Shown here in pieces: positions 52,501 through 61,238 of a stretch of 64,000 bases of DNA. The DNA is taken from NCBI RefSeq assembly GCF_011064615.1, contig NZ_JAALJH010000029.1, positions 31,364 through 95,363 of the forward strand. The letters are read 5' to 3'. The first letter of the stretch is position 1, and each line of letters starts with the position of its first letter. The stretch comes from Aquisphaera insulae. Lineage in GTDB: Bacteria; Planctomycetota; Planctomycetia; Isosphaerales; Isosphaeraceae. A program made the translations under genes and the position numbers. Below the pieces are notes generated by a model. The model saw only the letters and a list, made by a program, of their open reading frames with translations. It had not been told where the DNA came from and searched no databases.

Positions 52501-53454
52501 CCGGACGGCCGGATCTTCGACCTGCTGGTGATGTCCGGATTCATGGGGTATCTGCTCCTCCTGGTGTACTCGCAGGTGCGCTACCTCTGGCTCTGGAAGT
52601 CGCTGATGCAGCTCTTCCAGCAGGTGTCCTTGCTGCCGATGGCGGACGCCTTCGGCTCGATCCCGCCGCGCGTCGCCGCCAAGTTCGGCCGGTTCCTCCG
52701 GACCTCGCTCCACGACGACGCCGACCTGGAGATCCCCCTGCAGCAGTGCCGGCTCCTCCTCGGGACATCGGGGGTCACGCCGGCGGGGGGCGGGTCGTCG
52801 GCCCAGGAGGCGCTCCGGGCCCTGGTGGCGATCCACGAGCCGGGGTCCGAGGCGGAGCGGTTCGAGGTCGTCTCCGCGGGCTGCGTCCGGCCGGTGATCT
52901 CGATGGCCTGGCCGCACCGCACGCTCGAGCAGTCCTACGGCGGATCCATGGGCGGGCCGGCGGCCCCCGCGGTGCCGGCCTCGACCGAGGAGAAGGCGGA
53001 CGAGAAGGCGGCCAGCGCCGGCCTCGATCCGGCCACCCTGCAGTGGCTCTCGGCCGCGGAGGGGCTGCTGGCGCTCCGGATCGTCTACCTCGTCAGCCAG
53101 TTCGCGGCGCCATTGCGGAGCATGTCCGCACAGCTCATCTACGGGCCGATCCTGCTCCTGCTGGCCATCGCCTGGTATCCGTTCCACCCCCAGCAGCTCA
53201 TGGCGATCATGATCTGGATCTTCATCCTCGGAGGCGTGCTGGCGACCCTCCTGGTCCTCTTCCAGATCGAGCGGAACGACTTCGTCAGCCGGGTCTCGCG
53301 GACGGCGCCCAACGCCGTGAGGCTCGACCAGAACATGATCTCGAACCTGCTCCCCTACATCGTCCCGGCGGCCGGCTTCGTCCTCACCGCGTTCCCCTCG
53401 CTGGGCTACTGGATCGGCTCGCTCCTCGAGCCCATCGGGCGTGCCGTGAAGTGA
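49504..53454 (+). CDS. large multispanning membrane protein with periplasmic-binding-like region
   Basis: This 1316-residue protein starts with one helix (APMVTLVLLLATTVSVFNLS) and an Ala/Pro/Thr-rich linker near residues 155-205. A soluble region at about 210-650 then has alternating beta-alpha segments like type I periplasmic-binding proteins (DEDIRYLGIVATD-like strand, DVIYLTRLIRENCPDVQIFL, then VGSDLRYTDPQFTLDFRGTI). Roughly ten further helices lie between residues 675 and 1310. I do not recognise a family for the whole. A ligand-sensing extracytoplasmic domain joined to a membrane module is the best description. No neighbours suggest a substrate. Confidence 0.8.
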   Translation: MAEPDSKKLTDALKGGGQAPMVTLVLLLATTVSVFNLSSGKPGGSSSGSAAQTAEAPPAASSTAAPAAPVADADALESLEPLIKFLNPESTPASMEALVKELDGYQVTTLIATLSDPRDSRLGYDFDMATEAIQRAIESEGYSMDRFRYPWLDTGTPAPAATVTTAAPTPAPAPAPASTPATGSKPAATPAPATAAPVAIILPPAAPAKGPKYERQPGVILFRIDRPAPEPDKKQEPQQLLLLLLVGETPTWGIQQQAMATSLDIAWELDFKRNLKDFDRDPAIRILAPTFSGSADSMTRVFRTWATRPGRESARIWTCSGAATAVNKESFERNSLPAKVLYSSTVIPDEILLRSLFRYMAHPSGHDDPTAPPLPKGRIALLVESGSGYGTSIGQGYGTNGKAEASKQIISIPFPSQIAQVRANQANADAATAPKGRVSIPFDPPTGRQNDRLPALSPRMTIATDNLILANILATIASEDIRYLGIVATDILDVIYLTRLIRENCPDVQIFLVGSDLRYTDPQFTLDFRGTIIASSYPLDARAQVWSFPFEGASERRLFANEFDLGRYNAGLMLLNAVKDPNHEGRLVVDSSKAEDLLIYGRPFVATFMDSVNRRPQVWINQVGQFNVWPLQVLSLSQCDTTLRAQAEDLIPAVVSLDPAAEAKIDLRFGYDFPLVWKLVFCAGTFLVYAMVGLFLYTHTRGSRTPPSRTSLFDPLLQRLDTARDDRPRKRGFLVALAMTSAAIPYCLLAAPVDVALPPRIAPAGEGEARLVVGKDIYVLAAAGVLTMLGMLAPLTLCAGEALIRRQPSGPAPAPTPAPADGGPAPGGARSARRDRWLTAEGAAYRGLTFVVAAAGIVCILYRLYQFLVLRPSMPNDWMALDRSAHLLGGISPIVPVGCLGAAIFWWAYLELKRIYSYPLLRRGVDLLSLEGVKFSQDSPWRQIIPRMNARFRFCVDLLEYPVSILISKNLPLAGLLIAAVGSILGFVWGVVWPRFITTPDGRIFDLLVMSGFMGYLLLLVYSQVRYLWLWKSLMQLFQQVSLLPMADAFGSIPPRVAAKFGRFLRTSLHDDADLEIPLQQCRLLLGTSGVTPAGGGSSAQEALRALVAIHEPGSEAERFEVVSAGCVRPVISMAWPHRTLEQSYGGSMGGPAAPAVPASTEEKADEKAASAGLDPATLQWLSAAEGLLALRIVYLVSQFAAPLRSMSAQLIYGPILLLLAIAWYPFHPQQLMAIMIWIFILGGVLATLLVLFQIERNDFVSRVSRTAPNAVRLDQNMISNLLPYIVPAAGFVLTAFPSLGYWIGSLLEPIGRAVK

Positions 53455-53492
53455 CCACGGCCGCCGCCGATCCCGCCAGGGCCGGGTCGCAC

Positions 53493-56400
53493 TCAGGGCC
53501 AGCCCGCCGGCGGCCGTCGCGAAGGCGAACGGGTATCCCAGGTCCGGACCGTGCCGTCGCCGGATCCGGACGCCAGGGTCGTGCCGTCGGGGCTGAAGGC
53601 CAGGGAGAAGACGTAGTTGGTATGGCCCTCCAGGCGGGCGACCTCCTCGCCGGTCGAGAGGTCCCAAAGCCAGACGGCTCGGTCGCGCCCGGCCGATGCC
53701 AGCCGCGTGCCGTCGGGGTGGAATGCGACCGCGAAGACCTCGTCGGTGTGCCCGGTCAGGACGGCGGTGCACGTCGCGGTCGCCACATCCCAGATCCGGA
53801 CGGTGCGATCGTCGCCCGTGGAGGCCAGCAGGTGCCCGTCGCCGCGAAAGGCCACGGAGTGGACATGGCCCGAATGGCCCGTCAGCCGGGCGGTCAGGAC
53901 GTGAGTCCGCGCGTCTCGGAGGTCGATCCCCGTGCCGTCCTCGCTGGTACTGGCCAGGAGACGCCCGTCCGGGCTGTAGGCGAGCGCCGTCTTGACCCAT
54001 AGCGGCGCCATCCGGAAGGAGAAGACTTCCGCACTCGTCGCGACGTCCACGATCGTCGCGTTGCCGTCGGCGTCCCCGGCCGCGACGCGAGCCCCGTCCG
54101 GGCTCACGGCGATCGCCAGGATCCCGAGCGCCCCGGGCGCCTTCAACTCCTTCCGGAGGCGGCCGGTCGAGACGTCACGGACCTTCAATGGCGAGCCGGG
54201 AGCACAGCCGATGACCAGCCAGGTGCCGTCCGGGCCGAAGCTCAGATCCCGCACGACTCCCGCCTCCGCGAGCGGTTCGCGGCTCTTGCTTGTGGCCGCG
54301 TCCCAGAGCCGAACGGTCCCGTCCCAGCTCCCCGAGGCGATCGACCGTCCGTCCGGACTGAACGCCACCGGATAGACGTAGCTGGTGTGGCCCCTGAGCA
54401 CGGACATGCCCGCGTGGCGGTCCACGTCCCAGATCCGCACCGTGCCGTCCCCGGTGTCGCCGGCTCGCCCCGACTGGCTCGCGGAGGCCAGCCGGCGGCC
54501 GTCCGGGGCAAACGCGAGTTGTCTGACGACCCCGGTATGGCCGTGCAGGACCGCGACGTCGTGCAGGTCCGTTGTCCGCCAGACACGGACGGTCCGGTCC
54601 GTGCCGCCGGAGGCGACCCAGTCGCCGTTGGGGCTGTAGACGGCGGCGAGGGTCTCTCCCGAGTGTTGCTCGTAGGGCGCCCCGTCCTCCATGCCCGTGG
54701 CGGGATCCCAGCGTCGAACCGTCCCGTCCGCCGATGTCGTCACGAGCCGCCTGCCGTCGCCGCGGAACGAGACGCTGAGCGCCTTGCGTGCGTGGCCTCG
54801 ACATTCGGCGATCATTCGGCCGTCGGACGTATCCCAGACCCGCACCACGCCATCCTCCTCGGCGGTTGCCAGACGCGTGCCGTCGGGATTGAAGGCGATC
54901 GCCCAGGTATAGCCGATTTTCCCGACGAGCGCGGCCCGTTGCCGGCCCGAATCCGGATCGTAGAGGGCGAGGGACCATCCCGAGTCGCTCACCCAGACGA
55001 CGGCCACCTGCGTCCCGTCGAGACTGACGGAGACGAGCGACGCGTCCGCCCCTTCGGGCCCCCGCAGCCGCGTCCGCTCGCGTCCTTCGTCATCCCGGAG
55101 GACCAGGTTGCCGGCTCGGCCGTGCGACGATCGCTTCAGGGCCTGTTTACCGTGATACACATCTCCGCGCTCCAGCACGAGCCGTAGCCCATTCCGTGTC
55201 GGCAGGGGGGGGCGACGCCCAGACGGCTCGTCGAGCCGCGACGAACGAGACAGCATCTCGTTCCCCGCCAGATCGGACAGGCTCAGGCCGGCCGGCGTCC
55301 AGGACGCGATCCGGGTCCCTTGCGGATCGGAGATGAGGAACCGGTCGCCCCCGGCGATCGCCGGGAACGCGAACGTGCTGTCGTCGAGCCGACTGCTCAG
55401 GTGGCGCCATTCCCAGTCGCGCCAGGCCGGCGGGGCGGCATCGAGCTGCCGGGCCGCGTCCGCGACGTCGTGATGGGAGAGCGCGGCGACCGCGGCCGCG
55501 ATCCGCGAGCGGTAGCTCTGGTAGGTGGCGGTGCGCTCTCGCTCGTTCGCCACCCGCGCATTCTCCGCGGCACGCAGCGCGAAGAGGACCGACACGATGG
55601 TCCCCACCAGCAGGGCCGCGAAGATCCCCGCCGCACCAGCCACCAGCGCCTTGTGGCGCCTCGCCAGCTTTCGGAGCTGATAGAGTGCCGAGGCGGGCCT
55701 GGCCAGGACGAGGTCCCCCCGCAGGTGGCGTCGGATGTCCGATGCGAGGTCTCCCGCCGAGGCGTAACGCCGCGTCCTGTCCTTCTCCAGGGCCTTGGCG
55801 ACGATGATGTCGACGTCGCCGCGGAGGGCCGTGTCGAGGGCTCCCAGGCGGGACGGCTCCTGCTCCTGAATCACCCGGGCGACCTCGTGGACCGGGAGCC
55901 GCTCGACGCGGTACGGGAGGCGTCCCGACAGGAGCTCGAAGAGGATGACCCCCAGGGTGTAGACGTCCGAGCGGCCGTCGAGCCCGGCGGAGTCGCCGGC
56001 GATCTGCTCCGGGCTCATGTAATTGAGCGTGCCGAGCAGCTCGCCGGTCTGGGTCCGGTTCGACGTGGTCAGCATGTCGGACGCGGTGACGTGGGCGACC
56101 CCGAAGTCCAGCACCTTGGGCTGGCCGGATTCGTCAACCAGGATGTTCCCCGGCTTGAGGTCGCGATGGACGACACCCTTGTCGTGGGCGTGCTGCACCG
56201 CGTCGCAGACGAGCGCCAGCAACTCGAGGCGGGCCGTCGCGTCCAGCCCGCGGTCGCGGGCGAACTCGTCCAGCGGCATCCCGCGGATGAACTCCATGGC
56301 GAAGTAAGGCCGCCCGTCCTCGACCATCCCGGCCTCGTAGACCTGGGCGATCCCGGAGTGCTGTAGCCGGCCCAGGATCTCGGCCTCGTGGCCGAACCGG

Positions 56401-56804
56401 AGGAGGTGCGCCGGCGAGAGCAGGCTCGGGCGGAGCACCTTGAGGGCGACGGTGCGCCTCGGGTTGGCCTGTTCGGCCTCGTAGACCGTCCCCATGCCCC
56501 CCTCGCCGTGCCGTCGCAGGATGCGATAACGGCTGATGTGGGACGGCAGCTCGGGCTCGGGGGCCTGCGGCAGCGGGAAGAATGCCGACGGCGGGCCGCC
56601 GAGGGTGCGGACCACGGGGCTCTTCAGGAAGCCGTCCTCGTCCGGGCCGGAGCGGGCATCGAACGCGAGGAGGCGGTCGACCCTCTCGCGGATTTCCGGC
56701 TCGCCGCGGCAGGCCTCATCCAGGAAGGCGCCTCGCTCCTCGGGCGGCAGGTCCGCCACCCGGGCGAACAGGGCACGGACCCGCAGGCGATCCGCCTCGG
56801 TCAT
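53493..56804 (-). CDS. Ser/Thr protein kinase with WD40 propellers
   Basis: The ATG at 56804 follows gggggag and gives 1103 residues. The kinase domain (about 92-360) has the glycine loop GEGGMGTVYEAEQANP, VALKVL, the catalytic HRDLKPGNILVDE and DFGVAHVTASD, all intact. A single helix near residues 385-412 (LVAGAAGIFAALLVGTIVSV) is followed by at least 11 clear WD40 repeats (pattern SPDG..LASGS.DGTVR.WD), enough for two propellers. It should be a membrane kinase with a large extracytoplasmic interaction surface. It follows an ECF-like sigma gene by 40 nt, a pair common in planctomycetes, so sigma and kinase are probably co-regulated. Confidence 0.95.
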   Translation of the reverse strand: MTEADRLRVRALFARVADLPPEERGAFLDEACRGEPEIRERVDRLLAFDARSGPDEDGFLKSPVVRTLGGPPSAFFPLPQAPEPELPSHISRYRILRRHGEGGMGTVYEAEQANPRRTVALKVLRPSLLSPAHLLRFGHEAEILGRLQHSGIAQVYEAGMVEDGRPYFAMEFIRGMPLDEFARDRGLDATARLELLALVCDAVQHAHDKGVVHRDLKPGNILVDESGQPKVLDFGVAHVTASDMLTTSNRTQTGELLGTLNYMSPEQIAGDSAGLDGRSDVYTLGVILFELLSGRLPYRVERLPVHEVARVIQEQEPSRLGALDTALRGDVDIIVAKALEKDRTRRYASAGDLASDIRRHLRGDLVLARPASALYQLRKLARRHKALVAGAAGIFAALLVGTIVSVLFALRAAENARVANERERTATYQSYRSRIAAAVAALSHHDVADAARQLDAAPPAWRDWEWRHLSSRLDDSTFAFPAIAGGDRFLISDPQGTRIASWTPAGLSLSDLAGNEMLSRSSRLDEPSGRRPPLPTRNGLRLVLERGDVYHGKQALKRSSHGRAGNLVLRDDEGRERTRLRGPEGADASLVSVSLDGTQVAVVWVSDSGWSLALYDPDSGRQRAALVGKIGYTWAIAFNPDGTRLATAEEDGVVRVWDTSDGRMIAECRGHARKALSVSFRGDGRRLVTTSADGTVRRWDPATGMEDGAPYEQHSGETLAAVYSPNGDWVASGGTDRTVRVWRTTDLHDVAVLHGHTGVVRQLAFAPDGRRLASASQSGRAGDTGDGTVRIWDVDRHAGMSVLRGHTSYVYPVAFSPDGRSIASGSWDGTVRLWDAATSKSREPLAEAGVVRDLSFGPDGTWLVIGCAPGSPLKVRDVSTGRLRKELKAPGALGILAIAVSPDGARVAAGDADGNATIVDVATSAEVFSFRMAPLWVKTALAYSPDGRLLASTSEDGTGIDLRDARTHVLTARLTGHSGHVHSVAFRGDGHLLASTGDDRTVRIWDVATATCTAVLTGHTDEVFAVAFHPDGTRLASAGRDRAVWLWDLSTGEEVARLEGHTNYVFSLAFSPDGTTLASGSGDGTVRTWDTRSPSRRPPAGWP

Positions 56805-56844
56805 GGCTCCCCCGATCGTGGCCTTCCGGATGCCGCGTCGCCGC

Positions 56845-57393
56845 TCATGGCGGGCCCTCGCCCAGGCGCTCGGCCAGCCAGGCTCGTGCGAACCGCCAGT
56901 CGCGCTTCAAGGTGCTGACGGAGATGCCGATGACGCTGGCCGTCTCCTGGACGCTCAGCCCGGCGTAGTAGCGGAGCAGGACGATCTCCGCGAGGTGTGC
57001 ATCCTCCGCCTGGAGCTGCTGGATGGCCTCGTCCAGGGCCAGGAGCTCGCCGGCCGGCGGTTCGATCCAGGCCAGGCCCTCGGCCAGCTCGACGCGTTGC
57101 GCCCGGCCACCATGCTTCAACCCCGCCTTGCGCCGGGCCTGTTCGATGAGGATCTCTCGCATGGCCCGCGCCGCCGCGCCGAAGAAGTGGCGACGGCCCT
57201 CCCAGCCGGGATCGCGGTCCCTCATCAGGCGGATGTACGCCTCATGGACCAGGGCCGTCGGCTGGAGGGTCTGGCCGGGAGGCAGCCGGGACGTGAGCGC
57301 CGCGGCCAGGCGGTGCAGCTCCGCGTAGAGGATCGGCAGCAGCTCCGCCGCGGGCTGTCTCGGTTCGAGCGGCTCGTCGTCGTTCGATGGCAT
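56845..57393 (-). CDS. ECF-like RNA polymerase sigma factor (TIGR02999/ECF_sigma group)
   Basis: The 182-residue protein has the planctomycete ECF-like pattern: LLPILYAELHRLAAALTSRL, then PTALVHEAYIRLMRDRDPGW, HFFGAAARAMREILIEQAR, and a sigma-4 helix-turn-helix (LSVQETASVIGISVSTLKRD, then WRFARAWL). No anti-sigma gene is beside it; instead the WD40 kinase gene follows at 40 nt. Members of this group often sit with Ser/Thr kinases and may be controlled by phosphorylation, which would explain the pairing. That link is inference. Confidence 0.93.
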   Translation of the reverse strand: MPSNDDEPLEPRQPAAELLPILYAELHRLAAALTSRLPPGQTLQPTALVHEAYIRLMRDRDPGWEGRRHFFGAAARAMREILIEQARRKAGLKHGGRAQRVELAEGLAWIEPPAGELLALDEAIQQLQAEDAHLAEIVLLRYYAGLSVQETASVIGISVSTLKRDWRFARAWLAERLGEGPP

Positions 57394-57678
57394 CGGAGGA
57401 AAATACCCACGAGATCTGAGCCTGAGGACGCGCCGTTTTCAGATGATCTTGTAGCCCGACGGGGGAATTCGGATTCCCTCCCGGCTGACCGCCGCCCGCC
57501 CGGCGCGCTGCGATCGGTCCGCGCGCAGAGTCCCCGGGCGATCTCATCGTAACCCGTGGCCGATCCATCGGAATAGCTGAGCTCCGCGACGAAGGCGTTG
57601 TCCCGCCGCCCGGGAACCAGTCGCGGAGGAATCGAGGAAATCGCGGTGGAGCGGGCCTTGCTCGAGAGGATGCGACCC

Positions 57679-58965
57679 ATGAAACGACCACGGTCCCGGC
57701 CATCCTGCGGCCGGAGAGCCCGCGGAATTCTCGCCGCCCTGGGCTTCCTCCTCCTGGCGGCCGGCCGGCCGTCCATGGCCCACGACGAGGAGAAATTCCT
57801 CTACGTCTGGGCTGGCCATGTCGACCATTCGATCCCGGATTTCCTCGCCGTGATCGACTTCGATCCGGTCTCGCCGGGGTACGGGAAGGTGATCAACGTG
57901 GTGCCCCTCCCCGGGCCGGGGGCCACCTTCAACGAGCCCCACCACATGCACCTCTCGGCCGACGGGAAGGTCCTGGCGTGCGGCGGGCTCTTGAGCGTGC
58001 TGAGCGGCCAGCCCGGCATCTTCTTCTTCGACACGACCAACCCCAGGTGCCCGCGCTTCCTGTTCTCGACGGCCGACCCGAACTCGAGCATCACCGACGA
58101 CTTCCTGCCGCTCCCCGGCGGTGGATTCCTCGTGACCCAGATGGGCTCGTCCGACGGCGGCGCCCCCGGCAGGGTCGTCGAGTTCGACGGCCGCCTGCGT
58201 CGCGTCGGTTCGTGGCCGGCCAGCCCGCCGCTCGACGGCCTCAACCCGCACGGGATCTCGGCCCGATTCGAGATGAACCTGATGCTGACCAGCGACTTCA
58301 TCCTGCCGGCCTCGACGCTCGACGTCGTGCCCGGGCCGCCGGTCCTGCGGAGCACGGTTCGCGTCTGGGACCTGCAACGGCGGCGGATCGTGAGGACCAT
58401 CGAGGCGCCCGGCGGGGCCGGGATGATGGACGTCCGCCTGATCCCCGGAGACCGGCACGGCCTCGCCTACAGCGCCGGGATGTTCGACGGCTATCTCTAC
58501 CTGATCGACCCCAGGGCCGGCACGGCCGAGAGGGTCCTCGACTTCGCCAACCTCATCCCGAGGGTCGACGTGCCGGAAGGTCCCATGCCGCAGATCCTCC
58601 AGATCACCGCCGACGGCTCCCGGCTGATCACCGGCCTCTTCCAGGCGGGCAAGGTCGTGATGCTGGACCTGACCAACCGCCGCAGGCCGCGGCCGATCGC
58701 CTCCGCGAACCTGGGCCTCGGATCGGGGCCCCACAATCTCATGCTCACGCACGACAGCCGGCGGCTGATCGTCGCGGACTATTTCCTGGTCCAGGACATG
58801 TTCCCCCTGGCGAGCCCCGGCAAGGTTCAGCTCGAGGGAGATCACAAGGTCCACGTCCTCAACGTGCAGCGCTGGAAGCTGACCCGCGATCCGCGCTTCA
58901 AGCTCGATTTCGACACGGCATTCCCCGGCGGCCCGGCCCGTCCGCACGGCATCGCGGCCAAGTGA
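57679..58965 (+). CDS. selenium-binding protein 1 (SELENBP1/methanethiol oxidase)-like protein
   Basis: The ATG at 57679 sits 9 nt after gagagg and gives 428 residues with a signal peptide (RGILAALGFLLLAAGRPSMA, cut before HDEEKF). The seven-bladed propeller of the SBP56 family is suggested by AVIDFDPVSPGYGKVINVVP, then FNEPHHMHLSADGKVLACGG, GFLVTQMGSSDGG, and HGISARFEMNLML. The C-terminus has GPHNLMLTHDSRRLIVADYF. Characterised relatives oxidise methanethiol to H2S, H2O2 and formaldehyde and bind copper. The copper-binding His-rich segments appear to be present (NEPHHMHLS). The product is likely periplasmic. Confidence 0.8.
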   Translation: MKRPRSRPSCGRRARGILAALGFLLLAAGRPSMAHDEEKFLYVWAGHVDHSIPDFLAVIDFDPVSPGYGKVINVVPLPGPGATFNEPHHMHLSADGKVLACGGLLSVLSGQPGIFFFDTTNPRCPRFLFSTADPNSSITDDFLPLPGGGFLVTQMGSSDGGAPGRVVEFDGRLRRVGSWPASPPLDGLNPHGISARFEMNLMLTSDFILPASTLDVVPGPPVLRSTVRVWDLQRRRIVRTIEAPGGAGMMDVRLIPGDRHGLAYSAGMFDGYLYLIDPRAGTAERVLDFANLIPRVDVPEGPMPQILQITADGSRLITGLFQAGKVVMLDLTNRRRPRPIASANLGLGSGPHNLMLTHDSRRLIVADYFLVQDMFPLASPGKVQLEGDHKVHVLNVQRWKLTRDPRFKLDFDTAFPGGPARPHGIAAK

Positions 58966-59002
58966 GAGGCTCTCCGCTGGGCTCCCATCGAGGACAATAA
59001 CC

Positions 59003-60499
59003 ATGAGCGGTCCGCGGCGGTCGTTCTGGGCGATCGTCAAGGTCGTCGAGATGCGGCTTCGGATGATCGTCGTGATGGCGGTCACCGGGCTGGCCTTCGG
59101 CTACTGGGATACGCTCGCCTACCGCATCGAAGCCTGGAGCCGCCCGCCCCGGCAGGATCGCGGGGAGGCCAGGCGCGTCGAGCACTACTGCCCGATGCAT
59201 CCGTCGGTGGTCCTCGAGGCGCCGTCGTCATGCCCGATCTGCGGGATGCCGCTGGCGCGACGGGAGCCAAGGGAGGCCGCCGTCCCGGACGGCTCGCCGT
59301 CGCGGGTCCGCCTGACGCCCGGCCAGGTTGCGCAGGCGGGCGTGAGGACCGTTGAGGTGGGCCTCGGCCGACGCGAGGAGGAATGGTCCACCGTCGGCTA
59401 CGTCGGCTACGACGAGAGCCGCCGCTTCCAGGTCGCCTCGAACACGCGGGGCCACCTCCGCGTCGATCGGCTCCACGCCCGGTCCGAAGGGGTGATCGTG
59501 CAGCAGGGAGAGCGCCTCGCCGAGCTCTACGGTTACGACGTGGCGCAGGCGATCCGGCTCTACCTCGATGCGATCGCCGCGCGACGGGCCGGGGCGGGCG
59601 AGCGCGACGGCACCCTTGCTGCGCCGGCCGGCGACCCGGAGGAACGCGTCCGGCTCGCCGCCGACGGCCTCAGGGTCCTGGGGATCCGGCAGGACCAGAT
59701 CCGGGCGCTCGAGGCGGGGAATCCCGCCGCCGAGGCCCTCCCCCTGCTCGCCCCGATCGGCGGGCACTTGGTCCGCAAGGCCGCCCTCGAAGGCCAGTAC
59801 GTCGCGGAGGGTGAGGTCCTCTACGAGATCGCCGACCTGAGCCGGGTCTGGATCCTCGCCCAGGTGTTCGAGGACCAGCTCGGACGCGTCGAGGTCGGTC
59901 GGCGGATCGAGGCAACGGTGCCGGCGTTCCCGGGCGAGACCTTCGCGGGGCGGATCGCGATGATCGCGCCGGCACTCGACGCGGTCACGCGCACGGCCGC
60001 GGTCCGCTTCGAGATCGATAACCCGGGGTATCGCCTCCGGCCCGGGATGTTCGCCGCCGTCACGCTCCGCCTCTCGCCGGTAAGAGGCGACTCGCGGGAG
60101 CGTCTGCTCTGCCCGGTCTCCGGACTCGCCCTCGGCTCGATGGGTCGCGCGCAGGATGTCGATGTGGACGGGCGGACCGTCCGGGTTTGCTGCGCCGGCT
60201 GCATCCCCAAGCTGAAGTCCAACCCGACCGCGTACCTGAGGGGCCAGGAGCCATCGTCCGACGACATGGTCCTGTGCGTCCCCGCGTCGGCGGTCATCGA
60301 CACGGGATCGGCCCGAGTCGTCTACGTCGAGTCCAGCCCCGGGATCTTCGAGGGCCGTTCCGTCTCGCTCGGCGTGCGCATGGGCGACCGCTACCCCGTC
60401 CTCTCGGGACTCGTCTCCGGCGAACGCATCGCGGCGGCCGGTGCCTTCCTCATCGACGCCGAGACGCGCCTGAGTGGCAGTCCTGGAAGCACCCCTTGA
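59003..60499 (+). CDS. RND-type efflux membrane-fusion (CusB-like) protein with metal-binding insertions
   Basis: This 498-residue protein has one N-terminal membrane helix (MIVVMAVTGLAFGYWDTLAY) and then a heavy-metal-binding domain (YCPMHPSVVLEAPSSCPICG, residues about 62-82) as in CusB-type adaptors. The barrel and lipoyl-like strands follow (LRVDRLHARSEGVIVQQGER, then LLAPIGGHLVRKAALEGQYV and LSRVWILAQVFEDQLGRVEV). A second Cys-rich segment is inserted near residues 368-412 (LLCPVSGLALGSMG, VRVCCAGCIPKLKSNPTAYL), resembling a YHS metal site. No CusA pump or outer-membrane channel is in the window. It lies 37 nt after the SELENBP1-like gene. Confidence 0.88.
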   Translation: MSGPRRSFWAIVKVVEMRLRMIVVMAVTGLAFGYWDTLAYRIEAWSRPPRQDRGEARRVEHYCPMHPSVVLEAPSSCPICGMPLARREPREAAVPDGSPSRVRLTPGQVAQAGVRTVEVGLGRREEEWSTVGYVGYDESRRFQVASNTRGHLRVDRLHARSEGVIVQQGERLAELYGYDVAQAIRLYLDAIAARRAGAGERDGTLAAPAGDPEERVRLAADGLRVLGIRQDQIRALEAGNPAAEALPLLAPIGGHLVRKAALEGQYVAEGEVLYEIADLSRVWILAQVFEDQLGRVEVGRRIEATVPAFPGETFAGRIAMIAPALDAVTRTAAVRFEIDNPGYRLRPGMFAAVTLRLSPVRGDSRERLLCPVSGLALGSMGRAQDVDVDGRTVRVCCAGCIPKLKSNPTAYLRGQEPSSDDMVLCVPASAVIDTGSARVVYVESSPGIFEGRSVSLGVRMGDRYPVLSGLVSGERIAAAGAFLIDAETRLSGSPGSTP

Positions 60500-60713
60500 A
60501 TCCGCCTATGGTAGGGAAGGACACGAAAGTCCAGTTTTCCCGGTTGGGTGAGGGGACCGGATGCCTCGCCTCGCGCAAGGGTCGATTCGCACCGCCTCGG
60601 TCTTCTCGCACTCGACTTTCGCTCAAGGGGCCGGGCTGCATTGGCCGACGAATGGGGATACCAATCCCTCGGGCCCGATCCAATCCACCCCCCATCGCGA
60701 ACGGGATGCCCCT

Positions 60714-61238
60714 ATGTTCATGCTTCCGCGACGAGCGTTCCAGGCCCTGGCCCTCGGCGTCCTCGCGGCCGTCCCGGCTGAATCAGGGGCGCAGGAGCCG
60801 GCCCTCACACCGGCCCGGCTGCTGGAACTGAGCGGGCCGGAGCTGGATGCGCTCTATCGCCAGGGACGCTCCGTCGGCCTCCCCGCCGGCCGCGTCAAGG
60901 GGACGGCGATCCTCGCTCCCGGCACGCGCCGGAACGAGGCGATGGCGGCCGGCACGCGGCTCGTCTGGCAGGGCAAGACGTACGACCCCGCGGCGGGGAT
61001 CGCCACCAACCGGTTCTTCGGCCTGCCCGTCATCAAGGCCCGCGTCTACCAGGCGGAGAGCTGGCTCGACGGCGCACCCAGCCTGATCCTCGACTACAGC
61101 GAGACCTCGCGCGTGTATGCCCGCAACCGCGACGAGATCCGCGAGATCGGGCCGGGGCTGTACCTGGGCCTCATGTACGCCCGGACGACCCCCCAGCCGA
61201 CCCTGAAGATGTACTTCGTCCTCGAGTCCCAGCCCTGA
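60714..61238 (+). CDS. exported protein of unknown function
   Basis: The ATG at 60714 (MFMLPRRAFQALALGVLAAV) gives 174 residues with a signal peptide cut near residue 25 (ESGAQ). The longer frame upstream has shadow composition. The mature part has a helix-rich start (LTPARLLELSGPELDALYRQ), then KGTAILAPGTRRNEAMAAGT and a beta-rich core (LVWQGKTYDP, LILDYSETSRVYARNRDEIR), ending MYFVLESQP. The family is not recognised. The 3' end overlaps the end of the convergent uvsE gene by 68 nt. Confidence 0.75.
   Translation: MFMLPRRAFQALALGVLAAVPAESGAQEPALTPARLLELSGPELDALYRQGRSVGLPAGRVKGTAILAPGTRRNEAMAAGTRLVWQGKTYDPAAGIATNRFFGLPVIKARVYQAESWLDGAPSLILDYSETSRVYARNRDEIREIGPGLYLGLMYARTTPQPTLKMYFVLESQP

Noticed and set aside
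53457..53517. Inverted repeat ACGGCCGCCG / CGGCGGCCGT between the membrane protein and the kinase as a terminator
   Set aside because: The loop is 41 nt, the right arm lies inside the kinase coding end, and there is no T-run.
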